Source: Lycocorax pyrrhopterus obiensis (Eukaryota > Chordata > Aves > Passeriformes > Paradisaeidae). From it: a stretch of DNA of 64,000 nt. Positions 11,641-25,600 of this stretch are shown piece after piece. A program made the translations under genes and the position numbers. Position 1 is the stretch's first letter. Each line of letters begins with the position of its first letter. The notes under the pieces are model-generated. The model was not told the DNA's origin and made no database searches. It saw only the letters and a program-made list of their open reading frames with translations. The stretch is from positions 7,458,830 through 7,522,829 of the forward strand of contig JACSVZ010000022.1 in assembly GCA_014706295.1 (NCBI GenBank). The letters run 5' to 3'.

Positions 11641-13145
11641 GTGCCCACCTGCATTATTCCAGACATGATCATGGAAAGTCTACAGGGAAAGCAACCCTAG
11701 AGAAGAAGGTCTTGCTGGCTTGATGCCTAAAAACTAAACAAAAACCAAGTAAGGTTCCTCGAGTCTTTCTCTTGTACTAAGTTTTTTTCCCATGATATTT
11801 TATTGTATTTTTAGTAGAAAATGGATCAGTTTATTTTAGAAATGTGTTCCTTGAAAACCTATGAACCATTCAGGACTATTGGCATGGTAGGGCTGTAGCT
11901 GCTTCCATTGATCCTAATTTAAAGGTGTAATTGCAAATAAAAACATCATTATATCCTCCAGCTACCTTAATTGAAAGGATTGATTTGCAGGGGCAAAGCA
12001 TGATAAGAACTTCTATGTGGGCCAAGTGCTTATGGGCATTTTAACACCCTCATTTTGGCACGGCCTGGGCTTGTTCTTGTGCGGGAGAATGTCACAGACA
12101 TTGGGGGCGTACCTTCACTCTTCTACTGTCTGACCTCATTTCTTGGGCTCCGCTTGAAATGAAGCAGGGGACCTACACAGGACTCTGCAGGCAGCAGGAG
12201 GGTCCCTGGCTTGGCCTCCCAGATGTCAGAGTTGCCTGGAGAAGCCACCTGTATATGCAGGTGTCCCTGGGATGTGCTCTACTAATGTGAAAAAAGGCTT
12301 ACACTACGACTGGCTGTAACGGGAGTGAGATGTCACTGCTCAAGAGAACATATTCTGTCAGGCAGGGCTCAAGCATGCGGGACACACTTAGCTGCTTCAA
12401 AAATAAATCAGCATTTTTAAAGAATTAAACCAAACTCTTGTTTATTAGGTGAAGTTATCGATTGTTTTGTCTTCCAGAGGTAAACAAAGAGCTGAGGGAG
12501 TCTCAGTCTCTCAGTCTTATGACCTTATGGTCACTGTCCAAAATACCGGCAGTGACGTTCCACGCTGGAGAACTAAGAAGAAGAAAAGCAGATACTCAGC
12601 AGGGTTAGCCCAGTGTCTTTCCAAGCAATCCCTTATTTTGACAAAACATTTCCATATGGGAAACTCTCTCACTGAGCAGATGCACTGAGAACAGTGTGGT
12701 CGGTGCTGTGCTGATATGGGCTGTTGAATACCCAGAACAGTGGAGAGGCTTCAGCAGAGCTGCCCTGCATGTCTAAATGTAAAACTGATGCCTGGAGCTG
12801 AAAATTGATCTGTAACATTAAACTCCAGCCACAGCATGGGCATCACCATTTGTAAGGGAAGCAGATAGCTGGTGTTAGCTCATCTGGTAAAGATGAGTAG
12901 CTGGACAGGGCCTGAAGAATTCTTGCAGATATGAAACCCTTACCCTGAACTTTGTGGAAAATTGGTTCAAAACACAAATTTGCAACAGACACTTATTTAT
13001 GTAGTGGGCCTGAGATGTAACCCTGAATCTAAATCCTTTTTTTGCTGGGCAGAGTTGGGATCTAGCTCTCCACTTACCCTGCAGGGCAGCCTGTCTACAG
13101 TTCACTAATCCTAGAAAGCAGACAGACATACTCTAAAGAAAAAGC
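11641..13145. other. No gene seen
   Basis: Unique DNA. On the minus strand an acceptor-like CTGCTTTCTAG near 13115 and a donor CAGG/GTAAGTGG near 13080 bracket about 33 bases. This is too little to call an exon. Confidence 0.5.
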
Positions 13146-13227
13146 CTTCCTTTTTTCCTTCCCCTTTCCCTTCCCTTTTTTTCCTCTCTCTTTCTCTCTT
13201 TCTCTTTATTTGTTTTTTTTTTTTTTT
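13146..13227 (+). repeat. Long polypyrimidine tract
   Basis: Roughly 80 bases are almost purely C and T, ending in a T run of about 15. The few purines are near 13208-13212. Such tracts can adopt triplex (H-DNA) form when mirror-symmetric, though this one is only partly so. It is low-complexity sequence. Confidence 0.9.
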
Positions 13228-15760
13228 AAGGGAAAATTTGTTGCAATAATACAAACCCATCATGCTCTCTCTGGTTACAGCTGAGCGCCACTACATCAGC
13301 AGCAGAATATGTACAAATTAAACTGTAACAACGCACCAAGGAGAGGCACGGCAATATCATAAAAATTATCCACAGTACAATATGACTAATGTTGTGTGAA
13401 ATGCATTCATTGGCCAAATGATGTCTAGGTGTATCTTAAGGAGTTATGCTGATGGAGATAATGGTTATAGAACAGAGATAAAGGAAGGAAAGGCGAGTGA
13501 AAGACAAAAGGTTGCAGCAAGGCCAGCCTGGCTGGGGAGGACGCTCATGCAGGTGAGTTTGAACAGGAAAGCTGTTCTGGAATGTAGAAGGATGTGAAAA
13601 GAACTCAGTGGCACCTTTCCTCCTCACATGTCTGGTGTGGGAGTGTGCTGCTGTTTCAGGCACACACACCCTGTGCTCCTTCTCACCTGCTTTTGTGTGG
13701 ACTTCTTGCAAACATTTATCTAAAAACACAAGCTGCGTATCTGTTAAATATTCTCTAGCCCTGTTGCTTATAGAAATGTCTGTGTTTTCACTTTCTAGAT
13801 ACAAAAGAAAACAAAAATCCAAAGAGAAGGGGCTGATTTTATGAGCATGTCCAAAACCAAGAAAGGAGGTCAAACATAGCCAGAGAGAGGATGGCTAGAG
13901 TAAACATGCCATTAAGGTGCCTGCAGAAGTTTTCATCTCATCTCTTAATCTGAGTCTTTGTGAAATAAGTAAATGTTTTGCCTGAATAAGAAACTTGGCT
14001 AGTGGTAAGTCAATGTGATTTTCCTCTTTGTTAAACATAGATTTAGAAAAAAATCTGTCCAGTGACCCATTGTGCCATCATGCTTATCCCCAGATGTTTA
14101 TCTAGACATGAACATTCTGTTTCCAAAGGAACTTAGGGATTACCCAAGTAAATCTTATTTTACATCTAAATGGCATTTTCCAAAACAGCTCAGGTGAGCC
14201 CCCACCTCACTGAGTGTCTCTTAAAAACTTAAGTACTTTTTAAAATCAGAGAACTGGACAGGAAATTTCAGGCAAAATTTTTGCCTGGAATAAAATCAGT
14301 CTCTGTGCAATGTGTTGCTGGAGTGCAAGGCCTGGTCTCTGATGTAGTCACAGCCTCTCAAATTACTAGAGAAATAGAGTATTTTCATGGTATTCCTGAT
14401 TATTTTTTACCTGGTTGGTTACAAAGAGAGATCCTCAAAATCATGCAGTAGTTGTTATTCCTGATGTGTGGGAGCCATGTTAGCCGGGTCTTTTTTTCTC
14501 ATTTATTGATATGTACAAGGTTGGGAGGTAGACCCAGCCAAAAATGCTGGGATCCAGCTATTTTCGAAGTCCTGAGCTATCCAGAGTGGGGAGTTCATTT
14601 TGACTCCTCGTGAAGATGGGGGGTCCCCATGGATCATTTCAGTGGGAGGCAAAGCTCTCCACAGGCATGGGGTGTGCTGGACTGAGCATTTCTGTCCTGC
14701 TTCAAAGGCAGAGGAGGGAGGAGCAACGCCATAAAATCAGCGTTTTCAGCCCTAAACCTGACTTGGATCTGGGGGCTCTTTGTGAACCTCACAAAGCTTT
14801 TTCTCCAGCCAACCACCTCCACTCGCCGCTGAGCACGTGCCAGGAATTCCCTAGCTAAGGAAGCTGCCAAAACCCAGGGAGCTGTGGTAACTCTGCTATC
14901 ACATCCATAAAGCCTCAGCCAAGGCTGCTCTTCCCCCAAGCGGGCAGGGGCACGGCGTGGCCAAAGAGGAACATCCTCAGCCTCTAGCCTCTGTCGTTTT
15001 GTTCCCTCTCTGTGCTGCAGTTTTGTGATTTTACAGGGCTGCGGTGGCTCTGTGCAGAAGAATTTCTGCATTCTCTCTTCATTTGGGAAACAAACTTCAG
15101 CCGTTTGCTCCGGGGGCAGGAAAGCACGCTTCTCCTTCGCTCTGACAGGAGGGTGTGCAGTAACACAGCAAGCTCAACCTTGAGAAGGGGGAGAGGCACT
15201 CTGGGACCTGGGCTGGTTTATATCTCAGCTGATTCTCCTCTTTCTCTCTTCCATATCCCCTTAATAGCTTGACAGGAGAAATATAGGGAAGATACAGCCA
15301 TCTGATTAACAGTGCCGGGGGCTGGGGATGGATGACAAGGAAAGGGAGCGCAGCGTGGCTACCAGCCAAGTTCCAGCAAGAAACAGAATATCTGGCTTCC
15401 TCTAATCTCTGGAGGAAAATTAAGTTACAAAAACCTTTAGTGGAAACTTTGCATACATTCAGTACCATTGCCATGCCTGACAGAAAAAAAAACCTCCTGA
15501 TATATTATTTAGTTTATAGTTATAGAATTAAAGGCACAAGCTTTCCCACTAGGAATAAAGAGAAAAGGTCCTCTGGAAAAGTAAAGACAAAACCCCATAA
15601 AACTTCTCAAATGTTTTGTGCTGTCGGAATTCTTGAGAAATTCTCCTTTTTGTGTTAATGGATGGTTGTGTGAAAATGTCTGAACATTTTCCCAATGAAT
15701 TCTTGCACTTGTATGTAGATCCCTTCTTGTTTTCTGAGCTGTTTGCTCTGCCTCCTGCAG
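13228..15760. other. No gene seen
   Basis: Minus-strand open frames at 13436-13873 and 14634-15071 (145 codons each) are unrecognised. The 14600-15200 part is GC-richer, with scattered CpG. No promoter or repeat is seen. Confidence 0.55.
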
Positions 15761-15785
15761 GAGCAGTGAAGAAGAGAAGGTGGAG
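15761..15785 (+). other. Microexon-like segment
   Basis: A 25-base purine-rich stretch follows a long pyrimidine tract with acceptor (TTTGCTCTGCCTCCTGCAG) and precedes a GTGAGG donor. In one frame it reads SSEEEKVE. Purine-rich composition next to a strong acceptor is typical of real microexons, but the donor is only moderate. The frame also stays open to 15977, so an extended exon is equally possible. There is no family match. Confidence 0.12.
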
Positions 15786-16650
15786 GTGAGGAAGAGGCTC
15801 CGAATTGCCCTGGGCAGGCACCACTGCCCCAGGAAAGGGCTTAGGCTTCTTAGGCTGCCACTGAGCCCAGGAGCCAAGGCCATCGCCTTGCTGTTCATCA
15901 GAAATGTGTGTGTTACACACAGAGAGGAATTCCTCCCCCTCCTCCATGTCTGTCATCGATGTGTTGATGAAAAATAGTGGAGTTTGATTTAAAAAAAATA
16001 GCTTAGGTGTTAAGTGAGCTACAAGTTGGGACCTGTGCGTATGAGAGAAAGCACTGATTAAAATGAAATGGCCTATTTATTGACTGTTACATCTAAAGCA
16101 CTTGGAGTAACCATGATGAAAGTATTACTTACATGTTACTCAGTTTTATGAGAGGGGAAAAAAAAGAAGCTAGATTGGCTGGTTAGAACTTTTCTTCATT
16201 AAGTCTTACGGTATGTTGACATATGTACAAAGTGAGATTCTTTCATGTCAGAAACATGAACCAAGGGTCTGAACAGCCACTGCCTGGCTCAGAACCTTTC
16301 CTTCCCCTGGCTGGCGGTGCTCTCCTCTTGCTGGCTGTCCAGGCTGGTGGGAATCTGGCTCTGTTTGCTCTGAGAGGAGAAAGCACAGATGCATTCTGTA
16401 CTATTTCCCTCCACCTTGTTGCAAGCAGCTTGCTCCCAACCTTCCGCATGTGATTCCTTCGCCGGCCTTGTCTGAAGGGAACATTTTCCATGCAGAGGAA
16501 CGTAAGAGCCGTGTTTACATGCCATTTCCCTTCTGAGAGCTTTATTTCTCTTCAGCCTCAGGGACCTCAACAACAGCCAAAACTCAATATGGGGCTGAAA
16601 TCCTACACTGGCCATCCCCAGCCCCGGGCAGCCCTGCCGTGGGGCAGAGG
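15786..16650. other. No gene seen
   Basis: The + frame following the microexon-like segment stays open to 15977. Minus-strand frames overlapping 16243-16699 are unrecognised. Nothing else stands out. Confidence 0.5.
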
Positions 16651-16695
16651 GGTGTGTTTGTGTAAGTGTGCACGTGTGTGTGTGTGTGTGCACGC
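16651..16695 (+). repeat. (TG)n microsatellite
   Basis: An imperfect TG repeat includes a pure GTGTGTGTGTGTGTGTG core near 16675 and flanking CACG interruptions. It can take Z-DNA form and is likely polymorphic. Confidence 0.9.
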
Positions 16696-16724
16696 ACAAA
16701 AACAGATGTGTGCCGTCCAGAATA

Positions 16725-16930
16725 AATGAGGCTATTCAGAGTGTCACAAATGGACAATTTATGGCCAGTTTCAGCAATTAGTCAGACCAAAGAAGTGAGG
16801 TGGGTCAGTATTAAAACCCTCACTGTTTTGTTTACTTTAAAAAAGCAACAGGGAGTTCCAGCTGATGAGCAAAGATACTGAGAAAGGGTAATTAAAGAGA
16901 AACAATCTTTGATGTTTGTCTTATTACAGT
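16725..16930. other. AT-rich block with factor-like cores; candidate regulatory DNA
   Basis: This stretch just after the TG repeat carries CAATTTATGGCC, GCAATTAGTCAGACC, GGGTAATTAAAGAG and AATCTTTGATG. The last resembles a TCF/LEF site (CTTTGAT). It contains no repeats and no long open frame. A regulatory role is inferred from texture alone. Confidence 0.22.
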
Positions 16931-19900
16931 TTCTCCTCGTTTTGTTGTGCTCCCCTTACATGGTCTTGAGAAACAGAGCTGCTGCTTTCTTTCAGGGAGG
17001 GCGGTGTGGGGGTGGCTGCATGGGCAGTTCTGCAGCAGGAATTTACCACACGCTTCCTGCCAGCCTCTTGCACCTTGCAGTGAATTGAGGTCCTTCCTAC
17101 AGAAGTGCTGGCATGTAGCAGAAATTCTAGGTATCAGCCTATAGGGCCGTCCACTTGTGTGACTATTTTTATTGAGCTAATGGGGGGAAAAGTTCCCCTG
17201 AAAAATACTGATTGCTTCTAAAATACTCCACCAGCCCAAGAGTAGCTTAAACTGCATAAATTAAACCTTGAGCATGACCTGCCCCCCACAGTTCACCACC
17301 TCTGTTATATTCTGTTCCATTTGAATTTTTAAGTATTTTGTCTTCTACTCAGGCCTCAGTTCTTCTGCTTCCAACACTTTATTCCGTGCCACAGCCATAA
17401 GATTACAGGTTTCACATATGTTGTTACAAACCCCTGAGCAACCCAAATCTTTGTGCTGTATGGAAGGTTTTTAAGTTCAGGTTGTACAGTAAGAAGGTAA
17501 GATTTGCAGGACTTCTTGTTTTTCCTGGTCCGTGGGCAGCCTTTTCTGACTTGTGCATCATGAGTGTGCTCGGTTGCAATGTGGTGAAGCCGGCTGCTGC
17601 TCGTGGATGTTCTTTCATTTGTGGGGATGACAGTGAGAGATGGAAAGTGCAGTGGAATGGTTGGGAGTTATTTAATCAAAGTCTTTCAATGAAGGAAAAG
17701 ATATTTTAATATGTGGTTTGATTCACTGCAAATTTTTGGCAGTAGATGGGGCCCTTACTGTAATAAAACTCCATCGAGTTGGGAAGTGTCTTGGAGGTGG
17801 TGCCCAGATGCAGTATATTGGAGCTGACTCCTGGAACATCAGCTCTGACCCAACTCAGGCTCTTTGTTGTCTCCATGTAACTGCTCATGGGAAAAAACCC
17901 AAGAGGTGGGAAAGGGGAAACAATGTTCCTACACCTCTGTGCCCCAACTTTTCACTGCACTCTGTCCTGATGCTTTCATTTGCTGTCTTTCTTTCCAAAA
18001 AGCTGCAAACCCATGGGCTCCCTGGTCCTGTTCTTGCTGACCACGCTCAGGACACCACATGAGATCAAGGATGAGCAGGAAAGGGAACACACCCCTGGAA
18101 CAGGATGGGGCAGAACTAGAACCTCACCTTCTGCCACGACGCTGTGAATTCAACATTCCACCCAAGCAAACCCACGTTTCCTGGCAGTGCTGGGGCTGGC
18201 CTGGAATCCAGACCTGGTCTGCTCAAGGTAGAGCCATTATCCTAAAGTGCTTTTATTGATCTGTTGACTTTCTGTCTCCCTCCTTCTCTTCCTCTCTTCA
18301 CCCTGCCAGCCTCTTAAAGACTCATATCTTGTCTCATACAACCAAGGTATTTTAAGGGGTGAACAATGATTTTGAAGTCAGATTAGACAAACTCTATCTG
18401 ATCAGTAACCCAGATATCCCCTGAATGCTATCTGAAGAAAGATCTATCTACATTTACAAATCAGCCCCTCTTTCTCTCCCTCTCTTTTTTTTTCTCCCTC
18501 TATGTATGTCCTGCTGCTCTTCAAACAATCAATTTCAAGGGCTCATACATCTCCTTTGTAGCGGCCTATCCCCCAAAGTGGCAATGCCATGTTGTCATGC
18601 TTTATTTTCGGTTGGTTAAAGAGACCTATAGTAGTAAATCTATATCTGTGCTGTGATATCCAGCAGTATTAAAGGCTGAGATTTAAAGACAGGCCTGAAA
18701 GACTTAGCAGTTGATGCCTGTGGAAAGCCAAGAGGAGCTGTGTGCCTTCCTGGAAATTTCAGGCACAACGTGTTAGAGTGCCATATATTGCAGTGACCCG
18801 AGCTGCATATCCTTCTGAGATGGAGATAAAGGGAGAAAGAATGACACTGGAGAAAATGTTAACAACACTGTGTGTTACCAAATACTAAGAAAGGGCTTGA
18901 AGTTGGTTGGTCTCTTTTTATTTCTTATTGCAGTATTCATAATTTCTCGGGTTTGTGGAAAATTGCAATTCCTTCCTAATAACATTGCTCATTAACTAAT
19001 TGCTTAAAGTATGGGCATTTAGCCAATGCTCTGGAAAATATACAGGTAAATACAGAACAGTTTAAAAAGGCTAAATTTGGTTATAGAAGTGCATTAACTT
19101 TTTGAAAATGTGAAGTGCAATGTCTTTCATGGAGCTGAATACATCACTGTTCATGAATGCAGTATTTGAAAAACAAAGAAGTTATTGATAGTTTGTAGTC
19201 AGGTAAACATAAATATGCATTCATGCTTTATAATGTACTCTAATTTTTTAATGTTGAAACAATAGAAATAAAAGCATATTTGAGTAAAAACCAGAAATTC
19301 ACATTGCGCTCTTTTGTTAGGCTGGATAGTACCACCGTGAAAATAGTGTGAGTAAAAAATAGTGTGAGTAAAATAGTTTTCACTGGGAAATATTAATGAG
19401 ATTAAGGACAAAAACTTCTATAGTCACATCCCTTTTCCACTTTATTCATATCAGCATTAGTTTTCTTTTCATGGAAATTCACGGAAAAGAAGATAAATTA
19501 ATTTGTTCTAGTCAGTAGTTGCCTGTGCACTATTGAAACCCTCCTTTCAAGTGTAGCTACTGCTCTTGTAAGCCAGGAACGGGAAGAGCTCTGCGTGTCT
19601 CAGGTGAGCAGTTGTGCAGGACCTATCATGGGTCACGTCTGGTGCTTCAGTCAATAATCAGTGTGGAGAGTTTGAAAGCAAGCTGCTGGCTGAAATACAT
19701 TCATGTAAAGAATTTATCTAAGAAATCTGAATATAGTGAAATGTGGAGGGGAAAAAAAATTGAAACCTGTTTTCATATTACTGAGGAAACGAAAAACAAG
19801 TTGGTGATAACCTTCTCAGACCATGGGATGGCCACTTACGGACGTAAGGCAGTGAACTTTGGTTGATTTTGAGATTTGTGTGATGAGAAGCAGTTCACAG

Positions 19901-22570
19901 TTCAGTGCATTGCAGATGAATTAGCCATTGTAACACTGTGTTAGTGACAGCAAACTTTCCTTTTGAAATCACAGGGAAAAGGGAATGGGAGTCCTGGGGG
20001 GAGAGAATTCCTTGGCAAGCACCCCTAAATCATTTACCTTTTTGGAGAAACTACAGCAGGACCCCAGCAACAGCCTGATGTGCACTGAGCTGCGTCTCTG
20101 GACAGTGAACAGCAAATGCTTCATGTCCTGCATTGAGCTGGAGGTAAGAGCCAGAGCTGGCTTTCCTTCCAGACAATAGCTTGCACTGATGCTGCTGATG
20201 GTAGAAAACATAACTCACTGTATTCTGAGCTCGGCACAAATCTGTGTTTCCTTGTCAAATCTTACAGATTTTGAAGCAATATGCTTTGAGGAGATATGTT
20301 TGCCCAGTTCTATAGAAATCTTGATCAAAAAAGCATTGGCTCAGCCTGTGAGATGCTCCTAACTACTGCTGTAAGAAGACTGTGAAGTTTGTTTCTGTGT
20401 TTCAAAACCTAATTGTCCTGTGAAACCACCTGAGTAAATTGGTTTCAGGGCTAGGAAAGGCTCGTACCCATGCTTGTCTGGTAAGAGATCATACAAAGAT
20501 AAAGCTGATGTTCTAAGAGGTAAATTTGTCTTTTTACAGAGGAGGGTGAAATTGTGCACTTTCCTCCTGGGCGATGCTATCAGGACGAGCTGTGAAGTTG
20601 GATGTCTGAAACAGAGCAAGAAGATTTTCTGAACACCAGTACACAAGTAAGCACTGTAAGTAATTTGCAAGCTAGAGAAAGTGAGCCAAAAATCACTTTT
20701 TGAGACATAAATGAGCCTGAGCAGAATTATGTGAAACTCTGCCTCTTCTGACAGCAACACTGAATGTGGACAGGCGCATTTTGTGATGTGTCACTGCTGA
20801 GCACGAGCCTGTTGGGAGGCAGGAGCTCAGGCAGGTGAGCTGATCTGCTGGGGAAATCCTTTACCAACAGCAGTACTGTCCTTGTGGTCTCTGGGTTTTG
20901 CAGAAAAGAACTGTCCTGTGCATTAGAATGCAGCATTTGGTATGTTAGACTACACAGGATTGAAGGCAGTCCCAGTGAAGAGGATCATGAACTGGGAACT
21001 GCCTGGGGAGCCAGGCAGCTGCACGCCTGGTCTGTGGGATGTCAGATAAAGCAAGAGGAAGCAGGAAGGGAAATATTCTCTGGTAATTCAGGGGGAGGAG
21101 AGAGGCAGAAGGAACCCCATGCACCTTTCAGCAGAACAGTTGTGAGCTGTTAGGTGCGAATCCCACAGAAGCCCGTTGTAATTAAGAATCCTGTAAGATG
21201 AGGAGGGGGTGAGCACTGCAATAAGCTCATCAGCAGCATCTGCACCGACTCTCTGCCCCCCCTGGATACCCTTTGGAAATCTTCAGCGTGTTTTGTGTTT
21301 GTTTCGGACCCAGAAACAAATGCTGGCAAACGCAAAGGTGTGAAATGTTGGCCAACCGATCCCAGGGCGCCCTACAAGGCACTGGAGGGAGGATTGCTCT
21401 AAGTCGATGATGAGCTCAGTTCAGAGACTGTTAAGTCAAAGCTTATTACCCTCATTAAGTGATGTGTGTAATGTGGTTTTGGGCTTCTGATATGGTAAAA
21501 CCAACATTTTCCAAGTGTTTTGTTGTCCTGTCTGTTATGCTTGGAGGGGAATTCAGTTTCTGTTTTGAACTGGGTCAAATTCCGTGCGGAGATAAGGTTT
21601 CTTCACGGAGTTTAGAGTTTGGGATTGCCTCTGTGAACGCAGAGGCTGTCTGGGGCAAGGTGCTCTGTCAGAACCAGGAGGGGTTTCCCTGTGAACAGAG
21701 GGAAAGAAGGAGCAGAGTGCAGAGAGGTTCACGGCTCTGCTGGGAATGAGTGCTGTGCCGAGAGCACTGGGGATAAAGTGCCAAGCCCTGCAGGTGTCCC
21801 TGGCCGTGCTCCCTGGAGCTCTGCATGGCAGGAGATCAGGCTGTGCTGCTCCCAGCAGGGTGTGAATAAAGAGAGATGGCTCAGGTTTAGCTTTCCATGC
21901 AATTTAATGAGCCCTGCAGGATGAGGAGCACCGAGGCGGGGTGGAGCAGGATCAGGAAGCAGTTTAGATTCACCAGGTACCATTAGCTTAAGCTCAGGAC
22001 TGACCCTACAGGACTGGGCTGGTTTGCACAAGAAGACTTGAGTGTCTCTGCCTTGTGCTCCTCATCATTTCCATTATCTGTGTCTTTCCTTTATCAGGGG
22101 TACCACAGCTCCTCCCAATGATGGAGCATTGGCTCTCCAGTCAGCTTTAATCTCCAGCTGTCTTGGGAGGGTCAGATTGGGAGAGATTTGAGGTCCTCAG
22201 CCCTGAAGTGAAGCCCTCCCTGCTTCAGACAGGCCTGCAATTGAAACCAGCTGATCCCAAGTCCTTTGCAAACATTTCCATTTCAAACCACTGAAGTTTT
22301 ATGTCTTTCTAGTAAATTTTTTTCTTGAGCCTCATAAATCTCATAAAGTTCTTGAACAGCTAGTAAATTTGGCCATTCAGATGCACGTTTTCCAGTAAAG
22401 AGGATAATGGTTGCTGTTCCTGATGGCACCTCCCCTCCCCACCCCTTCAGCTGTAGGAATTCACCTCTTGCCTGTGGGCTGCTTGCACACAGCTTGGGCC
22501 ATGCTAAGAAAAGCAACACGTGCAGGTCCCATTTGCAGGAAGAATCAGGGAGTTGCTGGGCCCCTGCTAG
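16931..22570. other. No gene seen
   Basis: Unique DNA, AT-richer between 18600 and 19500. Near 19985-20144 the + strand holds an open frame (FLEKLQQDPSNSLMC in its middle) ending at a GAG/GTAAGA donor. The acceptor upstream (AAATCACAG) is weak. Apart from the 16-base duplication at 19341 there are no repeats of note. Confidence 0.55.
19341..19377 (+). repeat. Tandem duplication, period 16
   Basis: AATAGTGTGAGTAAA occurs twice with a partial third copy. It looks like a recent local duplication. Confidence 0.85.
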
Positions 22571-22640
22571 CTTGGCCACTGCCTCTACCTGTTACCTGGG
22601 CAAAGTCATTTGTTCTCCTCACATCTCACATTGGAAGAAA
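22571..22640 (+). mobile_element. MIR-like SINE fragment
   Basis: TTGGCCACTGCCTCTACC, then GTTACCTGGGCAAAGTCATT and TGTTCTCC follow the MIR core (GCCACTTACTAGCTGTGTGACCTTGGGCAAGTCACTTAACCTC) in order and spacing. It is diverged, as expected for an element older than the bird-mammal split. No protein or RNA function is implied. Confidence 0.5.
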
Positions 22641-25600
22641 TAGGTTGATGTTCCCCTGCTCAGGGGATTGGGAATCTTGCTCTGTTCAGGCTGGACAGAA
22701 AATGTTCCAGCCAAGTCTCTTAGGCTTGGATTTCCAGGTGGGCTTGAAAGGATACGAATCCAAAGACAACATAAACCCAGCAGTGCTCAGACTTCTTTTG
22801 GAAACACCAGGCAAAAGTGCTGAAGTTATTTAGAAAAACATGCTAGAGAAATAGAAGATTGCAAGCATATTTTCCCCTTTATTTGTTGTCTCTCAAACTC
22901 AAACAAGCTTATTTCCTTTCCTGCAATGCTGCTTTTGATAATCTTGTGCCAAAGGCACTGAATCTGTTCTTATTGCTGTCAATAGCAAGATGCCTGTTGC
23001 TTTTAATGGTTCAGCTATTAAAACACCACATCCCAGTTGTCTGGCTGTGAGCAATCCCAAGCTATCGCAGTGACAATATGGAACCTTTTTCCTCTCTCAA
23101 TGTTTCTCTGCAAAGTTTGACCATTTTGGCTGGGGTAAAACATGTGTCTATCTGGGATTCTTTCCAAGGATGAGATTTTGACAGCTGTGCTCATGTTGGC
23201 AAAAATCCTGACATCTTGTGCTTCGTTGAAATAGCAGATTCTTAGTGGAGAGGGGTGGGAATCCGATTTCATAGATGAACACTTATGAATTGAAGGCTGT
23301 GAGCCTGGCTGAGCTCTTTTCACTTGGGGGAAAAGGTTGAACCCATCCTTTGGGAAGAGGGTGGAGCCTGCCTTTCTTCCCGTCCCCACCTGTGGGCACA
23401 GATGGCCGATGGGCAGTGGGGTGGATGGAGCTCTCTGTGCCGCTGCCAGCTTTGTGCAGCAGGGTGGGACATGCCTTGGACTGCACCCATGGAAGGGGGA
23501 GTCAGCCTGCTTGCAGTCCATGCCTAATGATTTTCATTTACATATTGGATGTTTCGGGCACGGCTGGTGGGTGGTGTTGGTGCGCTTTCAGTGAAAATCC
23601 ACCTTTGCAAGCCCGGTCAAACCTTGGCGTGATATTTCTGCCAGAGAGCTCATGAAAAACAAAGCCTTGCTATCCTCTGAAATAGCCTGTTTTGGGGGTT
23701 TTGTTATCACTATTGAGATAAGGTTGATTGAGTGTTTTTTGTTTGTTTTTTTTCACTTGAATCTCCATCTTGAACTGGAGAAATATTTCCTACAAATGCT
23801 GTAATTATTCAAAGCTGATATATTTCTGCAGTAACCTTCAATCTGTTGAACTGTCACTTTTCTGATGAAGAATCACTTATTTGGAGACTAGAATTCCTAT
23901 TATCTCGACAAATAGGGAATGGTGGCATAGAAAATTGTGTCATGAGGTCAACCAGGAGTTCCACTTCAGAGCCAAGGATAAACTGGAATGGGTCTGGTGG
24001 AAAGTCATCAAAATTTTTTCAGAAGGTATTTTGTAAATATCATATTTATTTCAAACTTTCCAGTGGCCAGACAGTTCCTTTATATTTTACCAAGAAAAAT
24101 AAATTCAAGAAACAAGTCACGAGGTTTTTAAACCACGTCAACAATTATTTCCCGTGCCTGGTATTTCACTGGAAATCAAGGAAAAATATTTTTTAAAACA
24201 CAAACAAGATAGTAGTCAAACAACAAAACCCCAAACAAAACATGCCTCCTGTTGAAAACAATTCAAGCAGTTTTGCTCAGGAAAGATTGTAGCTTAGGGT
24301 TAGACACACAGAGTCAGACATTCCTGCTTGCATCCATGGCAAATGTGAGGTCTTTTATGTAACTTTTTAAAGGAAAAGCAGCTAATCTGTCTCAAATTCA
24401 TCCTTGCTGTGCATTAAGTGATGTGTACGGGTATTTATCGTCCATCAGAAAGCACCTGGGCAGCCTTTTCATGTGTTTAATCCCTCAAGCCTTTTTTTAA
24501 GGATTTGGGAGGCTGCTGAAGGACAGATGAGTCAGATTAGAAATGGTAGAATCTGGGACAGTCCCAGAAGACGAAAACGTGGATGTTTGGGGTGACTGCA
24601 CACGGCTGTGACGGCAGGCAGGCAAGCTGAAGGGGAGCTCTGAGCATGGATTATTTATCTTTGCACAGCCTGGCCTTGTCATCTGAGTGGCCAAAAAAAT
24701 GATCAGGAGCCACAAAATTAAATGGGAAAAGCTGTACCTCCTATACTTTGGGAGACAGGGTTGAGGAGGACAGCAAAGGACACGGTTACTGTGTGGGAGG
24801 CTTGGTCAGCGGGGACTGACCGATGGCCTTAGAGGACCTTTCAAAGCCATGCCTTAATGACAAGCTCTTCCCTTCCTCTCCCACTTGTTTTTTGAAAACT
24901 AGGGCAAATATTAGCACATCTGTGAGGGTTGGGCCGCTGTGTTGGAGTGCTTCTGACCCGTGTTAGTTTGATTAAAGCTAACATCACCGTTTCTACACTG
25001 AGAAATTCCAGTGGTGTGTCTACCATAAATTAAACTGAAATTCCAACCTTAGGTTGTCTTCTAGTTCTGCAGCAGAGCTGTTTGCTCTGGAATAGCATAA
25101 GGCAGATGTCTTCATCTTTGCTGATTCTTAACAGGTCACAGGCATTGACTTTAAATAGCTAAAAGCCTTTAAAATAATTTTAAAACAGGCATCCCCCTCC
25201 CCTACAGACCTTAACCTTTAGGTGGCCTTAACTAGAAATGCCCAGAATAACATGACCCTAAAACAGGCCATATAAACCAAGGAGCAGCTTTAAATATATA
25301 ATGTGATCATTACCTGAAACCAGTGAAGAGGTTGGAATAATTATTGCTCATGTTTACACTTCTGCATCTCGGTGGGTTGTGTTCAATCCTTTAATGATGA
25401 TGATTAAAAACATACTGCAGACACATAGTAATTAAAGAGAGCACTTAACTGTGATTCTGAAAGCACAGAGGCAGCTTTGAAGTGGGACTGGACACGGTGT
25501 GTGTTGCCAAAACGTTGCAAGAGTTGGAGCACCAGGTAGCTGGTAATTGCAGGTACCACACCACGTCTGTTTTGGCACCTGCGACATCCGCCCCCAGCGC

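Noticed and set aside
23018..23521. 167-codon open frame on the minus strand
   Set aside because: No family resemblance or splice support. Overlapping open frames on the other strand suggest a stop-poor GC-richer patch.
23846..24196. 116-codon frame in AT-rich DNA
   Set aside because: Slightly unusual for its composition, but the peptide suggests no domain and no conserved context is visible.
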